A stretch of 64,000 nucleotides of DNA. It comes from Cyanobacterium stanieri PCC 7202 (GTDB taxonomy: Bacteria > Cyanobacteriota > Cyanobacteriia > Cyanobacteriales > Cyanobacteriaceae). A program made the position numbers and the translations under genes. This document shows, one piece after another, positions 55,646-64,000 of the stretch (position 1 is the stretch's first letter; every line of letters begins with the position of its first letter). The stretch lies in contig CP003940.1 in NCBI GenBank assembly GCA_000317655.1, forward strand, positions 1,240,001-1,304,000. Reading direction: 5' to 3'. The notes under the pieces were generated by a model, which was not told the DNA's origin, did not search any database, and was given only the letters and a program-made list of their open reading frames with translations.

Positions 55646-55706
55646 ATTGGCTCGAAAGTAGTGTGTATTGCTGCTATTTGGAGGACGAAGGTAGAGAATT
55701 GTTAAG
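55645..55706 (+). pseudogene. Remnant of a RAYT transposase 3' end
   Basis: This stretch matches the transposase C-terminal coding region at 56281-56340: the translation DWLESSVYCCYLEDEGREL parallels DWFESSVHWYLQEKGRE, with one extra in-frame codon. It has no start. It is a decayed partial copy preceding the intact gene. Confidence 0.8.
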
Positions 55707-55727
55707 AATTAAAAAATCAACTTTTAG

Positions 55728-55793
55728 GTTTGTAGTTGCCACTTTAGTGGCATTATTATCAGTAGAATCAAGGCTAAAGCCATTACTACAAAC
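55728..55793. repeat. REP-like palindrome upstream of the transposase
   Basis: Outer arms GTTTGTAGT and ACTACAAAC enclose inner palindromic pieces GCCACTTTAGTGGC and GGCTAAAGCC. It has the same plan as the REP at 56400-56453. Confidence 0.75.
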
Positions 55794-55800
55794 TAGGATT

Positions 55801-56394
55801 ATGTATGAGTATCATAAATTAAGTCATCAACAAAAATTGGAATTAGTGCAAGAGAGACTTAAAAAAGGATTTCCCGCCCATTCTCCTCCTCATCCCATAC
55901 AAATTGAGAGTTTTTATTTGCTTACTATTGCCTGTTATCAACATCAAAAAATTTTAAATACTCCATCTCGCCGCCAACAATTATTAAACCTCTTGTTTGA
56001 AAAATTTATTCATGAAGGAATAGAAATTAGAGGATGGGTAATTTTGGTGAATCATTATCATTTATTGGTCTATTTGCCCAATTTATCAATTCTCTCCTCA
56101 ATTTTTAAAGCAATTCATGGTTTTACTTCCTATCAATGGAATTTAGAAGATAATCAAAGAGGACGTAAAGTATGGTATCGTTTTAGCGATCGCGCCATTC
56201 GCTCCAAAAGACATTATTACACAACCCTGAACTACATACATTATAATCCTGTGAAACATAACTACGTTAACTCTCCTTATGACTGGTTCGAAAGTAGTGT
56301 ACATTGGTATTTACAGGAGAAAGGTAGAGAGTGGTTAAGAGATAGTTGGGTGAAATACCCTGTAAAAGACTATGGAAAAGGATGGGATAATTAA
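55801..56394 (+). CDS. REP-associated tyrosine transposase (RAYT, IS200-like Y1)
   Basis: The 197-residue protein is a Y1 transposase with the HUH metal motif in WVILVNHYHLLVYLP and the candidate catalytic Tyr in HYYTTLNYIHYNPVKHNYV. The frame is open to 55663, but the first 46 residues read through a transposase remnant and a REP, so the start at 55801 (MYEYHKLSHQQ, with AGGATT before it) is preferred. Such enzymes mobilise or maintain REP palindromes, which lie on both sides here. Activity is plausible because both motifs are intact. Confidence 0.88.
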   Translation: MYEYHKLSHQQKLELVQERLKKGFPAHSPPHPIQIESFYLLTIACYQHQKILNTPSRRQQLLNLLFEKFIHEGIEIRGWVILVNHYHLLVYLPNLSILSSIFKAIHGFTSYQWNLEDNQRGRKVWYRFSDRAIRSKRHYYTTLNYIHYNPVKHNYVNSPYDWFESSVHWYLQEKGREWLRDSWVKYPVKDYGKGWDN

Positions 56395-56399
56395 ACCAG

Positions 56400-56453
56400 G
56401 TTCGTAGTGAGGGCTTTAGCCCTTCAAAAAGCCCTAAAGGGCTTACTACGAAC
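56400..56453. repeat. REP-like palindrome downstream of the transposase
   Basis: Arms GTTCGTAGT and ACTACGAAC enclose two perfect inner palindromes, AGGGCTTTAGCCCT (56410-56423) and AGCCCTAAAGGGCT (56430-56443). It lies between the transposase stop and the metH stop. It may also act as the metH terminator. Confidence 0.88.
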
Positions 56454-59400
56454 TTAAGCACTAAAATATTTAGCCACAGGGTGATAACAAATAATCGCAC
56501 TGGTGGACTGTTCAGGGTATATTTGTTCAGACTCATCCATATACATATCAATGCGCTTAGTATCCAACAAATCTAACTGCACATATTGATCTAACATATT
56601 AGGACAGGCAGGATAACCAAAACTATACCGTGAACCCTGATAACGTTGTTTAAACATATCACGGATATTATCTGGCTCTAAATCGCCAAAACCCAACTCC
56701 CGTCGAATCCTTGCATGACACCATTCCGCCATGGCTTCCGCCGTTTGTACCGCCATACCATGATAATAGAGGTAATTGGTATATTCATCATTGGCAAACA
56801 GTTTTTGAGCGTATTCTGTGGCAATTTCGCCCACCGTCACCGCCTGCATGGGAAAAACATCGATGATACCCGAATCTTTAGAAGCGAAAAAGTCCGCAAT
56901 ACATAGCCTTTTACCAGACTTTTGGCGGGGAAACTCAAATTTGGCAATTTCTTCCCTAGCTTCAGGATTTTCAGGGTTATAAATATATAAAGTATTACCT
57001 TCCGATTGACAGGGGAAATAACCATAAATGAGAGTAGGATGTAATAAATTTTCCGCTTTTATTTTTGCTTTCCATTCATCTAAAATAGGATGTACTTTTT
57101 CCGCTAAAAATTCATTATATTCCTCCCTTGGTTGCCCTTGGGGTTTACGGAATTGCCACTGTCCTGCAAACAAGGCTTGTAAATCTAAATACCAGAAAAG
57201 ATCGTCAAAATCAAACTCATCAGGATACATAATTTTTGTACCCCAAAAAGGAGGAGTCGGACGTTCAATATTAGGATCAACTGCATCACTTCTACGGGTA
57301 TCAATTACCTGCTCTTTTTCTTCTTCTTTCTCTTTCTTCTCCTCAGTTTTTACCTCTCCAGAATCATCAAAGTTACGACCTTTAAAGAGATTATTTTCTT
57401 CTTCAAATTCTCCTAAAAATCCTTGTAAATTATCCCATTGACTGCTATTTTTGGCAGGCATTAATTTATCCATAAAGTGTAAATCGGCAAAAGCATCTTT
57501 ACCATAAACCACTTTACCGTTATAAGCATTTTGACAATCTTCATAGACAAATTTAGGAGTTAGGGCAGCACCCCCCAAGATAACGGGAACATTTATTCCC
57601 TCTTGGTTAAAGGTTTCTAAGTTATCTTTCATAAACGCCGTGGATTTTACTAATAAACCACTCATGGCGATACAATCTGCATTAGATTCTCGATAGGCTT
57701 TAATGATATTTTCCACAGGTTGTTTAATACCAATATTGACCACTTTATAACCATTATTAGAAAGAATAATATCGACCAAATTTTTGCCAATATCATGGAC
57801 ATCTCCTTTCACTGTGGCAATTAAAAATGTACCTTTACCACTACCATCACTATCAGCTTTATCCATAAAAGGTTCGAGGAAAGCTACGGCAGATTTCATG
57901 GTTTGGGCAGATTGTAAAACGAAAGGCAATTGCATTTGTCCACTACCAAATAACTCCCCAACAACCTTCATACCATCCAATAAAAAGACATTAATAATAT
58001 CTAAAGGAGGATACTTGTCTAGGGCAATATTTAAAGCATCTTCTAAGCCAATTCTTTCCCCTTCAATAATATGTTGTTTTAACCTTTCTTCGATAGGTAA
58101 ATCAGCGACATTTTTCTTATTACTTTTCGTGGTTTTACCCTGAAATAAGGTGGTTAATTCTCCTAAAGGATCATAAGTACAAATATCCCCATCAAATTTT
58201 CTATTATCGTAGATTAAATCCCTACAAATTTCTAAAGATTTTTCGTCAATCTTAGCTAATGGTAATATTTTATTAGGAGAAACGATCGCACCGTCCATCC
58301 CTACCTGCATCGCCTCATGGAGAAACACCGAGTTTAACACCTGACGGGCGGCAGGATTCAAACCAAAGGAGATATTAGAAACCCCCAACATAAAATGACA
58401 TTCGGGGAAATCTGCATGGATGCGCCTGATAGATTCGATAGTCGCCTTACCATTTTCCCTGTCTTCCTCAATCCCAGTGGAAATGGGCAAAGCAAGGGTA
58501 TCAAAAAAGATTTCATGGGCAGGAATACCAAACTTCAGCGCATCATTATAAGCACGTTTAGCAATCTCATATTTTTTGTCCGCCGTGCGCGCCATACCAT
58601 CCTCATCGATAGTACCAATTACCACCCCAGCACCATATTGTTTCGCCAATTCCAACACCTTAAAAAATCTTTCCTCTCCATCTTCATAGTTAGTAGAGTT
58701 GAGGATACATTTACCCCCCACCACCTTTAATCCTGCCTCCATTTTTTGCCATTCCGTGGAGTCTAACATGAGGGGGAGGGTGATATTATTCACCAGACGA
58801 GAAGCCAATTCGTGCATATCTTTTTCCCCATCCCGCCCCACATAATCCACGTTAACATCAAGGATGTGGGCGCCTTCTTTTACCTGACTTTTGGCAAGGG
58901 ATACCAAACCATCCCAATCTTCAGCGTTGAGCATATCACGGCATTTTTTCGAGCCACTGGCGTTGAGTCTTTCACCCACAATTAAGAAAGAATTATCTTG
59001 ATGGTAGGGTTGAGTGCCATAAATAGAAGCGGCGGAAGGCTCATAATTATAATGACGCTCTTTGGGTTTGAGGGTACTGGCAATTTCTGCCAAGGCTTTG
59101 ATATGATCAGGACGAGTACCACAACAACCGCCGATAATTTGTACTCCCAAATCTTCGATAAAGTGCATCAAGTGCATTTTTAACTCAATGGGAGATAGTC
59201 TGTAGTGCGCTTGTCCTCCTACATTTTCAGGTAAACCTGCATTGGGTACACAGGAAACTACGAAGGGGGAATTTTCGCTTAAATACTTGATGTGGGGTTT
59301 CATCAAATCAGGGCCTGTGGCACAGTTTAAGCCTAATACATCAATAGGATAAGGCTCAAGAATAGCAAGGGCTGCACTGATTTCTGTACCTACTAACATA

Positions 59401-60005
59401 GTACCCATGGTTTCCATGGTGACGGATACCATCAGGGGGAGTCTTTCTCCTTTTTCTTTGAATACTTCTTCGATGGCGTTGAGGGCGGCTTTAATTTGTA
59501 GTACGTCTTGACAGGTTTCCACTAACAGTAAGTCGGCACCACCATCGTATAACCCTTGAACTTGGGTGACGTAGGCATCTTTTAGGGTATCATAGTCGAT
59601 GTGTCCGAGGGTGGGTAGTTTTGTACCTGGGCCAATGCTTCCTGCCACGAAACGGGGTTTTTCGGGGGTGGAATATTCTTGGGCTACTCTTTTGGCTAAC
59701 TCAGTGGCGGTTTTATTAAGATAGTAGGAGCGATCGGCAAGATCATATTCTGCTAAGACTAGGGGTGTACCCCCAAAGGTGTCGGTTTCAATAACATCGG
59801 CGCCTGCTTCTAAAAAGCCCCTATGGACGATTTCCACTGCTTCGGGTTTGGTATGGACTAAATATTCGTTACATCCTTCATATTCTGCCCCGCCAAAGTC
59901 TTCGGCGCTCAAGTTTTGTACTTGTAGGTTTGTACCCATGGCACCATCTAATACTAGCACGGGGCGATCTTTGCTATGGAGTCTTTCTAAGAATAGGCTT
60001 TTCAT
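56454..60005 (-). CDS. metH: Cobalamin-dependent methionine synthase
   Basis: The 1183-residue multidomain enzyme has an N-terminal homocysteine-binding domain ([19 protein letters not shown], zinc Cys pair in [10 protein letters not shown] near residue 293), a pterin-binding domain ([18 protein letters not shown]), a B12-binding domain with [18 protein letters not shown] near residue 735 and a C-terminal AdoMet reactivation domain ([30 protein letters not shown]). It methylates homocysteine using methylfolate. All key motifs are present. It is a likely consumer of corrinoid from the Ton cluster. Its stop codon lies in a 19-bp repeat adjoining the REP element. Confidence 0.96.
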   Translation of the reverse strand: MKSLFLERLHSKDRPVLVLDGAMGTNLQVQNLSAEDFGGAEYEGCNEYLVHTKPEAVEIVHRGFLEAGADVIETDTFGGTPLVLAEYDLADRSYYLNKTATELAKRVAQEYSTPEKPRFVAGSIGPGTKLPTLGHIDYDTLKDAYVTQVQGLYDGGADLLLVETCQDVLQIKAALNAIEEVFKEKGERLPLMVSVTMETMGTMLVGTEISAALAILEPYPIDVLGLNCATGPDLMKPHIKYLSENSPFVVSCVPNAGLPENVGGQAHYRLSPIELKMHLMHFIEDLGVQIIGGCCGTRPDHIKALAEIASTLKPKERHYNYEPSAASIYGTQPYHQDNSFLIVGERLNASGSKKCRDMLNAEDWDGLVSLAKSQVKEGAHILDVNVDYVGRDGEKDMHELASRLVNNITLPLMLDSTEWQKMEAGLKVVGGKCILNSTNYEDGEERFFKVLELAKQYGAGVVIGTIDEDGMARTADKKYEIAKRAYNDALKFGIPAHEIFFDTLALPISTGIEEDRENGKATIESIRRIHADFPECHFMLGVSNISFGLNPAARQVLNSVFLHEAMQVGMDGAIVSPNKILPLAKIDEKSLEICRDLIYDNRKFDGDICTYDPLGELTTLFQGKTTKSNKKNVADLPIEERLKQHIIEGERIGLEDALNIALDKYPPLDIINVFLLDGMKVVGELFGSGQMQLPFVLQSAQTMKSAVAFLEPFMDKADSDGSGKGTFLIATVKGDVHDIGKNLVDIILSNNGYKVVNIGIKQPVENIIKAYRESNADCIAMSGLLVKSTAFMKDNLETFNQEGINVPVILGGAALTPKFVYEDCQNAYNGKVVYGKDAFADLHFMDKLMPAKNSSQWDNLQGFLGEFEEENNLFKGRNFDDSGEVKTEEKKEKEEEKEQVIDTRRSDAVDPNIERPTPPFWGTKIMYPDEFDFDDLFWYLDLQALFAGQWQFRKPQGQPREEYNEFLAEKVHPILDEWKAKIKAENLLHPTLIYGYFPCQSEGNTLYIYNPENPEAREEIAKFEFPRQKSGKRLCIADFFASKDSGIIDVFPMQAVTVGEIATEYAQKLFANDEYTNYLYYHGMAVQTAEAMAEWCHARIRRELGFGDLEPDNIRDMFKQRYQGSRYSFGYPACPNMLDQYVQLDLLDTKRIDMYMDESEQIYPEQSTSAIICYHPVAKYFSA

Positions 60006-60194
60006 GGAGTAGTTATTTATATATGATTGCTTCTATAAGGTATGTATATTAACTACTTTAGCTTATTTGAGGGCGATGATAAGTTAAAATGAGTATTTCT
60101 TATCTCTTTAATTTTTAAATACTTTGACGAGAAATTAAAATATAATTTTGACTGGAATCTGGATAGGGAAAAACGGAATATAGGCAAACACGTT

Positions 60195-60332
60195 ATGAAT
60201 TTTCATAAAGCCTCCAGTATTTTTCGAGATTCTTCCCAATTATCAATTTATGATGAAGATCGATGGATTACTCCAGAAACGGGATGGCTATTATTTCCAT
60301 CAAAACTTAATACAATATTAAACTATTTTTAA
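60195..60332 (+). CDS. Small ORF, possible 2OG-oxygenase fragment
   Basis: The 45-codon frame starts MNFHKASSIFRDSSQLSIYD and ends TGWLLFPSKLNTILNYF. The H-K-A-S-S-I-F and L-L-F-P-S-K-L pieces recall the tail of TIGR02466-type 2OG-Fe(II) oxygenases, with the second metal His missing. It may be a gene relic or a chance frame. It lies in the gap between metH and the PstS-like gene. Confidence 0.35.
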   Translation: MNFHKASSIFRDSSQLSIYDEDRWITPETGWLLFPSKLNTILNYF

Positions 60333-60346
60333 CTCTTTCTTAATTG
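60328..60346 (+). promoter_or_regulatory. Candidate PHO box upstream of the PstS-like gene
   Basis: TTTAACTC-TTT-CTTAATTG forms two imperfect 8-bp repeats 11 bp apart, the spacing of cyanobacterial PHO boxes (consensus CTTAACCT). It lies about 75-90 bp before the gene at 60420. Confidence 0.5.
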
Positions 60347-60419
60347 ACATCATCTCTTCTTATTTTAAAATTTACAAGTCTATGATTTATGAAGATAATT
60401 AAATTTTTATTGAAGTTGA

Positions 60420-61310
60420 ATGAATAATTTAAAGCTAGGAAGACGTAATTTTTTGTGGGGATTAACGGGGTTATATGCCAGTCTCTTGATACCTCATCAT
60501 CCTTCAAAAAACATTCTTAGGGGGGAGGGAGAAATATATTCCGAGTTATTTTTAAGGTCTTGGTTTGAAAAATACGGGAGCAATAATTTTCCTCTGAAAT
60601 TAGATTATCGTTTAAATTATAATATTGATACTATTCTTCATAATTTGGAAAAAGGTTCCATTGATTTTGCTACTACTAATTTACCATTTTCTGATCAAAA
60701 AGTAGCTCATCTGAAGGATAAAAATATTAAAATATTATTTATTGGTTTAGGGGCGATCGCCCTTATATATAATAACAAAGAGATAGAAAATTTATCATTA
60801 ACGCAACAACAAATAATAGATATATTTTCAGGAAAAATTAAAAATTGGCAAGAGTTAGGAGGAAAAACATATAAACCTATTCAAGTAATATATCAAGCCA
60901 ATAAAAGCGGAACTAATAATTATTTTAACTCCTATCTAAATAATTTTGAAAGTTTGCACAATATAAGAAAAATAACTGGTATTAGTGCAAGGGGTAACGG
61001 TGCGATCGCATCTACGGTTAAACAAATAGATGGAGCAATTAGTTATATAGAATATAGCTTTATCCCAGACGATGATCTTTTGCAAGTTGCCAAATTACAA
61101 AATAAAGTAGGTAATTTTACGACCCCAAAATTAAGGGATAATTTTACAACAAAGCTAAAGGAAATTAGCCGCACACAAAATATACAACCAGATTATCCTC
61201 TATTAACACTTAATAAACTTTTAATCAATAAAGATAACCTTAATAAAGAACAAAAAAACACCTTAGAATATTTTATATCCTCAGCCACCAAGCAAAACAA
61301 TCAGGGATAA
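60420..61310 (+). CDS. PstS-like phosphate-binding protein with Tat-type signal
   Basis: The 296-residue protein begins LGRRNFLWGLTGLYASLLIP, with a twin-Arg motif suggesting Tat export. The rest is a PstS-like periplasmic binding fold (IDFATTNLPFSDQKVAHL, QQIIDIFSGKIKNWQELGG, ANKSGTNNYFNSYL, ISARGNGAIASTVKQIDGAI). It lacks some residues of classical PstS, so ligand specificity is uncertain. A candidate PHO box lies upstream. It is convergent with a second phosphate-binding protein gene. Confidence 0.85.
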   Translation: MNNLKLGRRNFLWGLTGLYASLLIPHHPSKNILRGEGEIYSELFLRSWFEKYGSNNFPLKLDYRLNYNIDTILHNLEKGSIDFATTNLPFSDQKVAHLKDKNIKILFIGLGAIALIYNNKEIENLSLTQQQIIDIFSGKIKNWQELGGKTYKPIQVIYQANKSGTNNYFNSYLNNFESLHNIRKITGISARGNGAIASTVKQIDGAISYIEYSFIPDDDLLQVAKLQNKVGNFTTPKLRDNFTTKLKEISRTQNIQPDYPLLTLNKLLINKDNLNKEQKNTLEYFISSATKQNNQG

Positions 61311-61415
61311 AAAAGTTTCAACTAAACATTATTGATAAGCTAGTTTTAATTATTTTTTACCCCTAAACCTAAAAAAATATTTATTTTCTACCACAAAAAT
61401 AGACCGATGGAGTGA

Positions 61416-62456
61416 TTAAAACACCTCATCTAACTTAACTCCAATGGTTGAAATATCCACAAATACCGAACCTGTCTTCATTTGTTGCAAACGACTATTT
61501 GCCTTATCATAAAGTGTACTAGGCAAATCAACCTGTCCTGCTTCCCTAGTTAATTGAGCATTTTCTTCACTTAAGTAGAAATCAACAAAAGCCCTCACCT
61601 CTGGACGTTCCAAAGAAGCCTTTTTAACATAAATAAACAATGGACGGGCAAGAGGTTGATAAATACCTGCCTCAACGTTTTGTAAACTAGGCTCAATACA
61701 ACCGTCACCACCATCATTAGGATCTTCATTATCCAGAGAAACCGCCCTCAAAGAGCCCAAATTCTCCTCAAGATAAGATAAACCAAAATACCCCAATCCA
61801 CCAATATCATTACTCACCCCCTGCACAATTACGTTGTCATCCTCACTAGCCGTAATATCTCCTCGGCTCAAACCTTCCTCACCATTAATCGCCTCAGTAA
61901 AATAATCAAAAGTACCAGAATCAGTACCCGGAGCATACAAACTTAAAGGTACATCAGGAAAACCTGCCCTAACCTGATTCCAATTATTAATTACCCCCTG
62001 AGATTCAGGACTCCAAATGGTCTGTAATTCACGGGCAGTCAAACAAGTAGCCCAATCATTTTCCCTATTAATCACCACCGAAAGAGCATCAAAAGCCACA
62101 GGTAACTCGATAAATTCAATGCCATTTTGCTCACATTGTTCGATTTCTGATGCCCGAATAGGGCGAGAAGCATTAGAAATATCCGTTTCTCCTGCACAAA
62201 ATTTACTCAATCCCCCTCCGCTTCCTGAAATACCAATGGCAATGCGCACATTGGGGTTATCTCTCTCGAATTCCTCACTCATCACCTCAGTGATGGGGTA
62301 AACCGTTGACGAACCATCAATGACAATATCCCCCGTTAAATCACTATTGCTAGTCATTGCAGACTGATTCGCACATCCTATCAATCCTGTTGCAACTACC
62401 AAGGATGTCGTTAGGGTACTTGTCCAGATTTTCTTTTTGTTCATGGAAATAATCAT
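61416..62456 (-). CDS. sphX: PstS-family phosphate-binding lipoprotein
   Basis: The 346-residue protein has a lipoprotein signal (lipobox TGLIGC, Cys28 if started at 62456; a start at 62444 gives MNKKK) and the PstS core (IVIDGSSTVYPITEVMSEEF, ISGSGGGLSKFCAGETDISN, LSLYAPGTDSGTFDYFTEAI). Gly-Ser-Ser-Thr and the DSGT motif bind phosphate. It resembles cyanobacterial SphX/PstS. Two candidate PHO boxes lie upstream. It would deliver phosphate to a Pst transporter using PstB (19646). Confidence 0.88.
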   Translation of the reverse strand: MIISMNKKKIWTSTLTTSLVVATGLIGCANQSAMTSNSDLTGDIVIDGSSTVYPITEVMSEEFERDNPNVRIAIGISGSGGGLSKFCAGETDISNASRPIRASEIEQCEQNGIEFIELPVAFDALSVVINRENDWATCLTARELQTIWSPESQGVINNWNQVRAGFPDVPLSLYAPGTDSGTFDYFTEAINGEEGLSRGDITASEDDNVIVQGVSNDIGGLGYFGLSYLEENLGSLRAVSLDNEDPNDGGDGCIEPSLQNVEAGIYQPLARPLFIYVKKASLERPEVRAFVDFYLSEENAQLTREAGQVDLPSTLYDKANSRLQQMKTGSVFVDISTIGVKLDEVF

Positions 62457-62522
62457 ATTATTTATGAATAAGTAATAAAATAAAACTGCCTATACAAATA
62501 GAAGCATAAAAAAGAAAAGATT

Positions 62523-62541
62523 AAATTAACAACAGGTTAAG
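62523..62541 (-). promoter_or_regulatory. Candidate PHO box 1 of sphX
   Basis: On the minus strand, CTTAACCT-GTT-GTTAATTT: the first repeat is an exact consensus unit and the second is weaker, spaced 11 bp. It lies about 67 bp before the sphX start. Confidence 0.6.
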
Positions 62542-62597
62542 AAAAAAGGATTTTATCTATCAGTAAAAATACGTAATTACCCCTCGCAAAACAATTA

Positions 62598-62616
62598 AAG
62601 TTAAGAAAAGATTAAG
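62598..62616 (-). promoter_or_regulatory. Candidate PHO box 2 of sphX
   Basis: On the minus strand, CTTAATCT-TTT-CTTAACTT: two good repeats with 11-bp spacing lie about 140 bp upstream of sphX. They could also act on the divergent gene at 62694. Confidence 0.6.
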
Positions 62617-62693
62617 AAGAATATTGTTGAAAAAAAAACTTTTATTTTTTACAATAATCTTATGTAAATTCATGAGCAATTCTGCTAAACAAG

Positions 62694-63833
62694 ATGCCCA
62701 CTAGGTTAAAAATTGCAGAGAAAAAAAATACTTTAGCTGACCTTTCACTAGATAACTATAGAGTTAACATAGATGTTTCAACTACTTTGGTAGAAAATCA
62801 TCTCTTAGCAAATCCGACTCTATCAGGATTTTTTGTGGTGGAAGATAGACAAATTATTGGGGTTGTTTCTCGGCAAAAATTCTTTGAAATTATGAGTAAA
62901 GAATATGCCAGAGATATATATACTAAACGACCAATTAAACTATTTGTTAAAAATAACAATTATCAGTCGTTAAAAATTGATGTTTATACAGAAATAAATG
63001 ACGCAGTTCAAAAAGCCTTAGCTCGTCCTCCCAAATATATTTATAGTCCTATTGTGGTCACAGAAGATGATCAAGAAATAGGAATGTTGGAGTTAAGTTC
63101 TTTGATTTTGGCTCAAGCTCAAATGTTTTCTACTATTAATGAAAAATTAATTAGCCAAGAAAGAGATTTGAGACGTTACGCTCGAAAAATAGAAAAAGAA
63201 AAAGAGAAAGTTAAGGAATATTCTGAACAGTTAGAGGAACAACAGATTAATTTACAAACCAGTAATAAGTTGTTGAAAACTCAAACGGAAAGACTAGAAG
63301 AACAAAAAGAAGAATTATCGAAACAAAGTCGTGAAATTCATCTTTTGAATAAAAGTTTTGCTGATTTAGGTTCTTTACTTTCTAGGAAGGGGAAAAATAC
63401 ATTTAATTCTTTGGCAAAAAGTATTGATTCTATTATTCATTTTACGGGGGAAGTTAATCAAGTTTGTGATAGTTTTAGGGAAAAATTTAAAGGTATTGAT
63501 CGTAGTACATTTTTAATTGAAAGAATTAGTAAAAAAGTAGATAATTTATCGCAACAAGTTTCTATTGTTTCGGCAAATTTACCCTCTGATAATAGTCGCA
63601 GTAGTTCTTTTAAGGTAATTGCAGATGAGATTGCAAGTTTAGGAACTCAAATTAGTGAGGCGAATACCACTATTAATAGTATGGCACAACAATTAAAGCC
63701 TGAAATTAAATTTTTATTGAAAATTTCTGAAAAAAATAAGACTGTGGTTAAAAATTTAGAACGAGATGCCCAAGGTACTCAGTCGGCTTTGAATGATTTA
63801 ACTAAATTAATTGGTCAGGGGAAGAATGATTAA
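62694..63833 (+). CDS. CBS-domain protein with long coiled coil and methyl-accepting-like tail
   Basis: The 379-residue protein has paired CBS-like domains (about residues 20-145, LSGFFVVEDRQIIGVVSRQK, YSPIVVTEDDQEIGMLELSS), then a coiled coil (about 145-225, RRYARKIEKEKEKVKEYSEQ), then helices resembling the signalling tip of chemoreceptors (SFKVIADEIASLGTQISEAN). No membrane segment is seen. It could be a cytoplasmic sensor of nucleotides or small molecules. It overlaps the next gene by eight bases, so they are coupled. Confidence 0.75.
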   Translation: MPTRLKIAEKKNTLADLSLDNYRVNIDVSTTLVENHLLANPTLSGFFVVEDRQIIGVVSRQKFFEIMSKEYARDIYTKRPIKLFVKNNNYQSLKIDVYTEINDAVQKALARPPKYIYSPIVVTEDDQEIGMLELSSLILAQAQMFSTINEKLISQERDLRRYARKIEKEKEKVKEYSEQLEEQQINLQTSNKLLKTQTERLEEQKEELSKQSREIHLLNKSFADLGSLLSRKGKNTFNSLAKSIDSIIHFTGEVNQVCDSFREKFKGIDRSTFLIERISKKVDNLSQQVSIVSANLPSDNSRSSSFKVIADEIASLGTQISEANTTINSMAQQLKPEIKFLLKISEKNKTVVKNLERDAQGTQSALNDLTKLIGQGKND

Positions 63834-64000
63834 GAAAATAAGTTATTTTAGTGGTTTTATTGGGGCTAATTTTGGGAGTCTACTTTTAGAGTTTTTAATC
63901 ACTATTCTTGGTTTTGTTCCTATTTTTATTACCTTGGGAATTTCCTTGATTTTTGTCAATCAAACTTGGCAATTTTTTGGGGAGGTTTCAGTGGTTGATT
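63826..64000 (+). CDS. Hydrophobic membrane protein, C-terminus outside window
   Basis: The frame from the ATG at 63826 is open to the window edge (58 codons) and starts MIKKISYFSGFIGANFGSLL. It is strongly hydrophobic, with at least two predicted helices. The start overlaps the CBS-protein stop by eight bases, typical of translational coupling. The family cannot be judged from this part. Confidence 0.65.
   Translation, partial: MIKKISYFSGFIGANFGSLLLEFLITILGFVPIFITLGISLIFVNQTWQFFGEVSVVD

Noticed and set aside
55663-55800. N-terminal 46-codon extension of the transposase
   Set aside because: It reads through a remnant of another copy and a REP palindrome.
57028-57441. Plus-strand frames opposite metH (also 57784-58143 and 58395-58730)
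   Set aside because: They are shadows of the metH coding frame with no domain or start signal.
1-64000. tRNA or rRNA genes
   Set aside because: I searched intergenic sequence for the T-loop motif and paired stems and found none.

Overview
The window is chromosomal DNA from an AT-rich, probably unicellular cyanobacterium. The evidence is PsbH, a photosystem II S4-domain protein, a BciB-type divinyl reductase, many GCGATCGC (HIP1) octamers, several small cyanobacteria-only families (DUF2839, DUF6679) and a DnaB helicase carrying two inteins. A Cyanobacterium/Geminocystis-like genus is my inference from gene content and base composition only.

Layout. 1-6.1 kb: a Ton cluster. A promoter and a cobalamin riboswitch precede a BtuB-like outer-membrane receptor, a thioredoxin-like [2Fe-2S] protein, an unknown membrane protein and then a TonB-like protein cut by the window edge, all on the minus strand. 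ExbB and ExbD are divergent. 6.1-9 kb: an alpha/beta hydrolase and ilvB. 9-15.3 kb: a decaying accessory island. It holds a type IIG/ISP-like restriction-modification gene broken by two single-base frameshifts and loaded with in-frame 36-bp repeats plus a nested DUF559 nuclease domain, then a probable glycosyltransferase cut by a truncated IS5-type element, then a sulfotransferase. 15.3-28.8 kb: housekeeping genes (RNase II/R family, pilT, pstB, a glycosyltransferase-TPR protein, two GH57-type or hydrolase enzymes and small cyanobacterial proteins). 28.9-38.9 kb: dnaB with two inteins, a MOSC protein, recF, a response regulator-GGDEF protein, GDPD, a hydrolase, DUF6679 and RNase D. 38.9-46.9 kb, mostly minus strand: polysaccharide genes (two GT4 enzymes, gmd), tatA, psbH, bciB and a GH57 branching enzyme. 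47-55.5 kb: ureD, two complementary bacterioferritin subunits, YjbQ, a heparinase-like protein, lactate dehydrogenase, NlpC/P60 and a BASS transporter. 55.6-60 kb: a REP-associated transposase between REP palindromes, next to metH. 60-64 kb: two phosphate-binding proteins with candidate PHO boxes, and a CBS/coiled-coil protein.

Functional links. The riboswitch-controlled Ton cluster probably imports a corrinoid, and cobalamin-dependent MetH is a likely consumer. pstB and two PstS-like proteins form a scattered phosphate regulon. The glycosyltransferases, gmd and the sulfotransferase point to decorated extracellular polysaccharide. No tRNA, rRNA or CRISPR array was recognised.

The best candidates for something undescribed are the two unknown genes inside the B12-riboswitch Ton operon, the repeat-plus-DUF559 cassette inside the restriction gene, and the helix-turn-helix-bearing intein in the DnaB P-loop.
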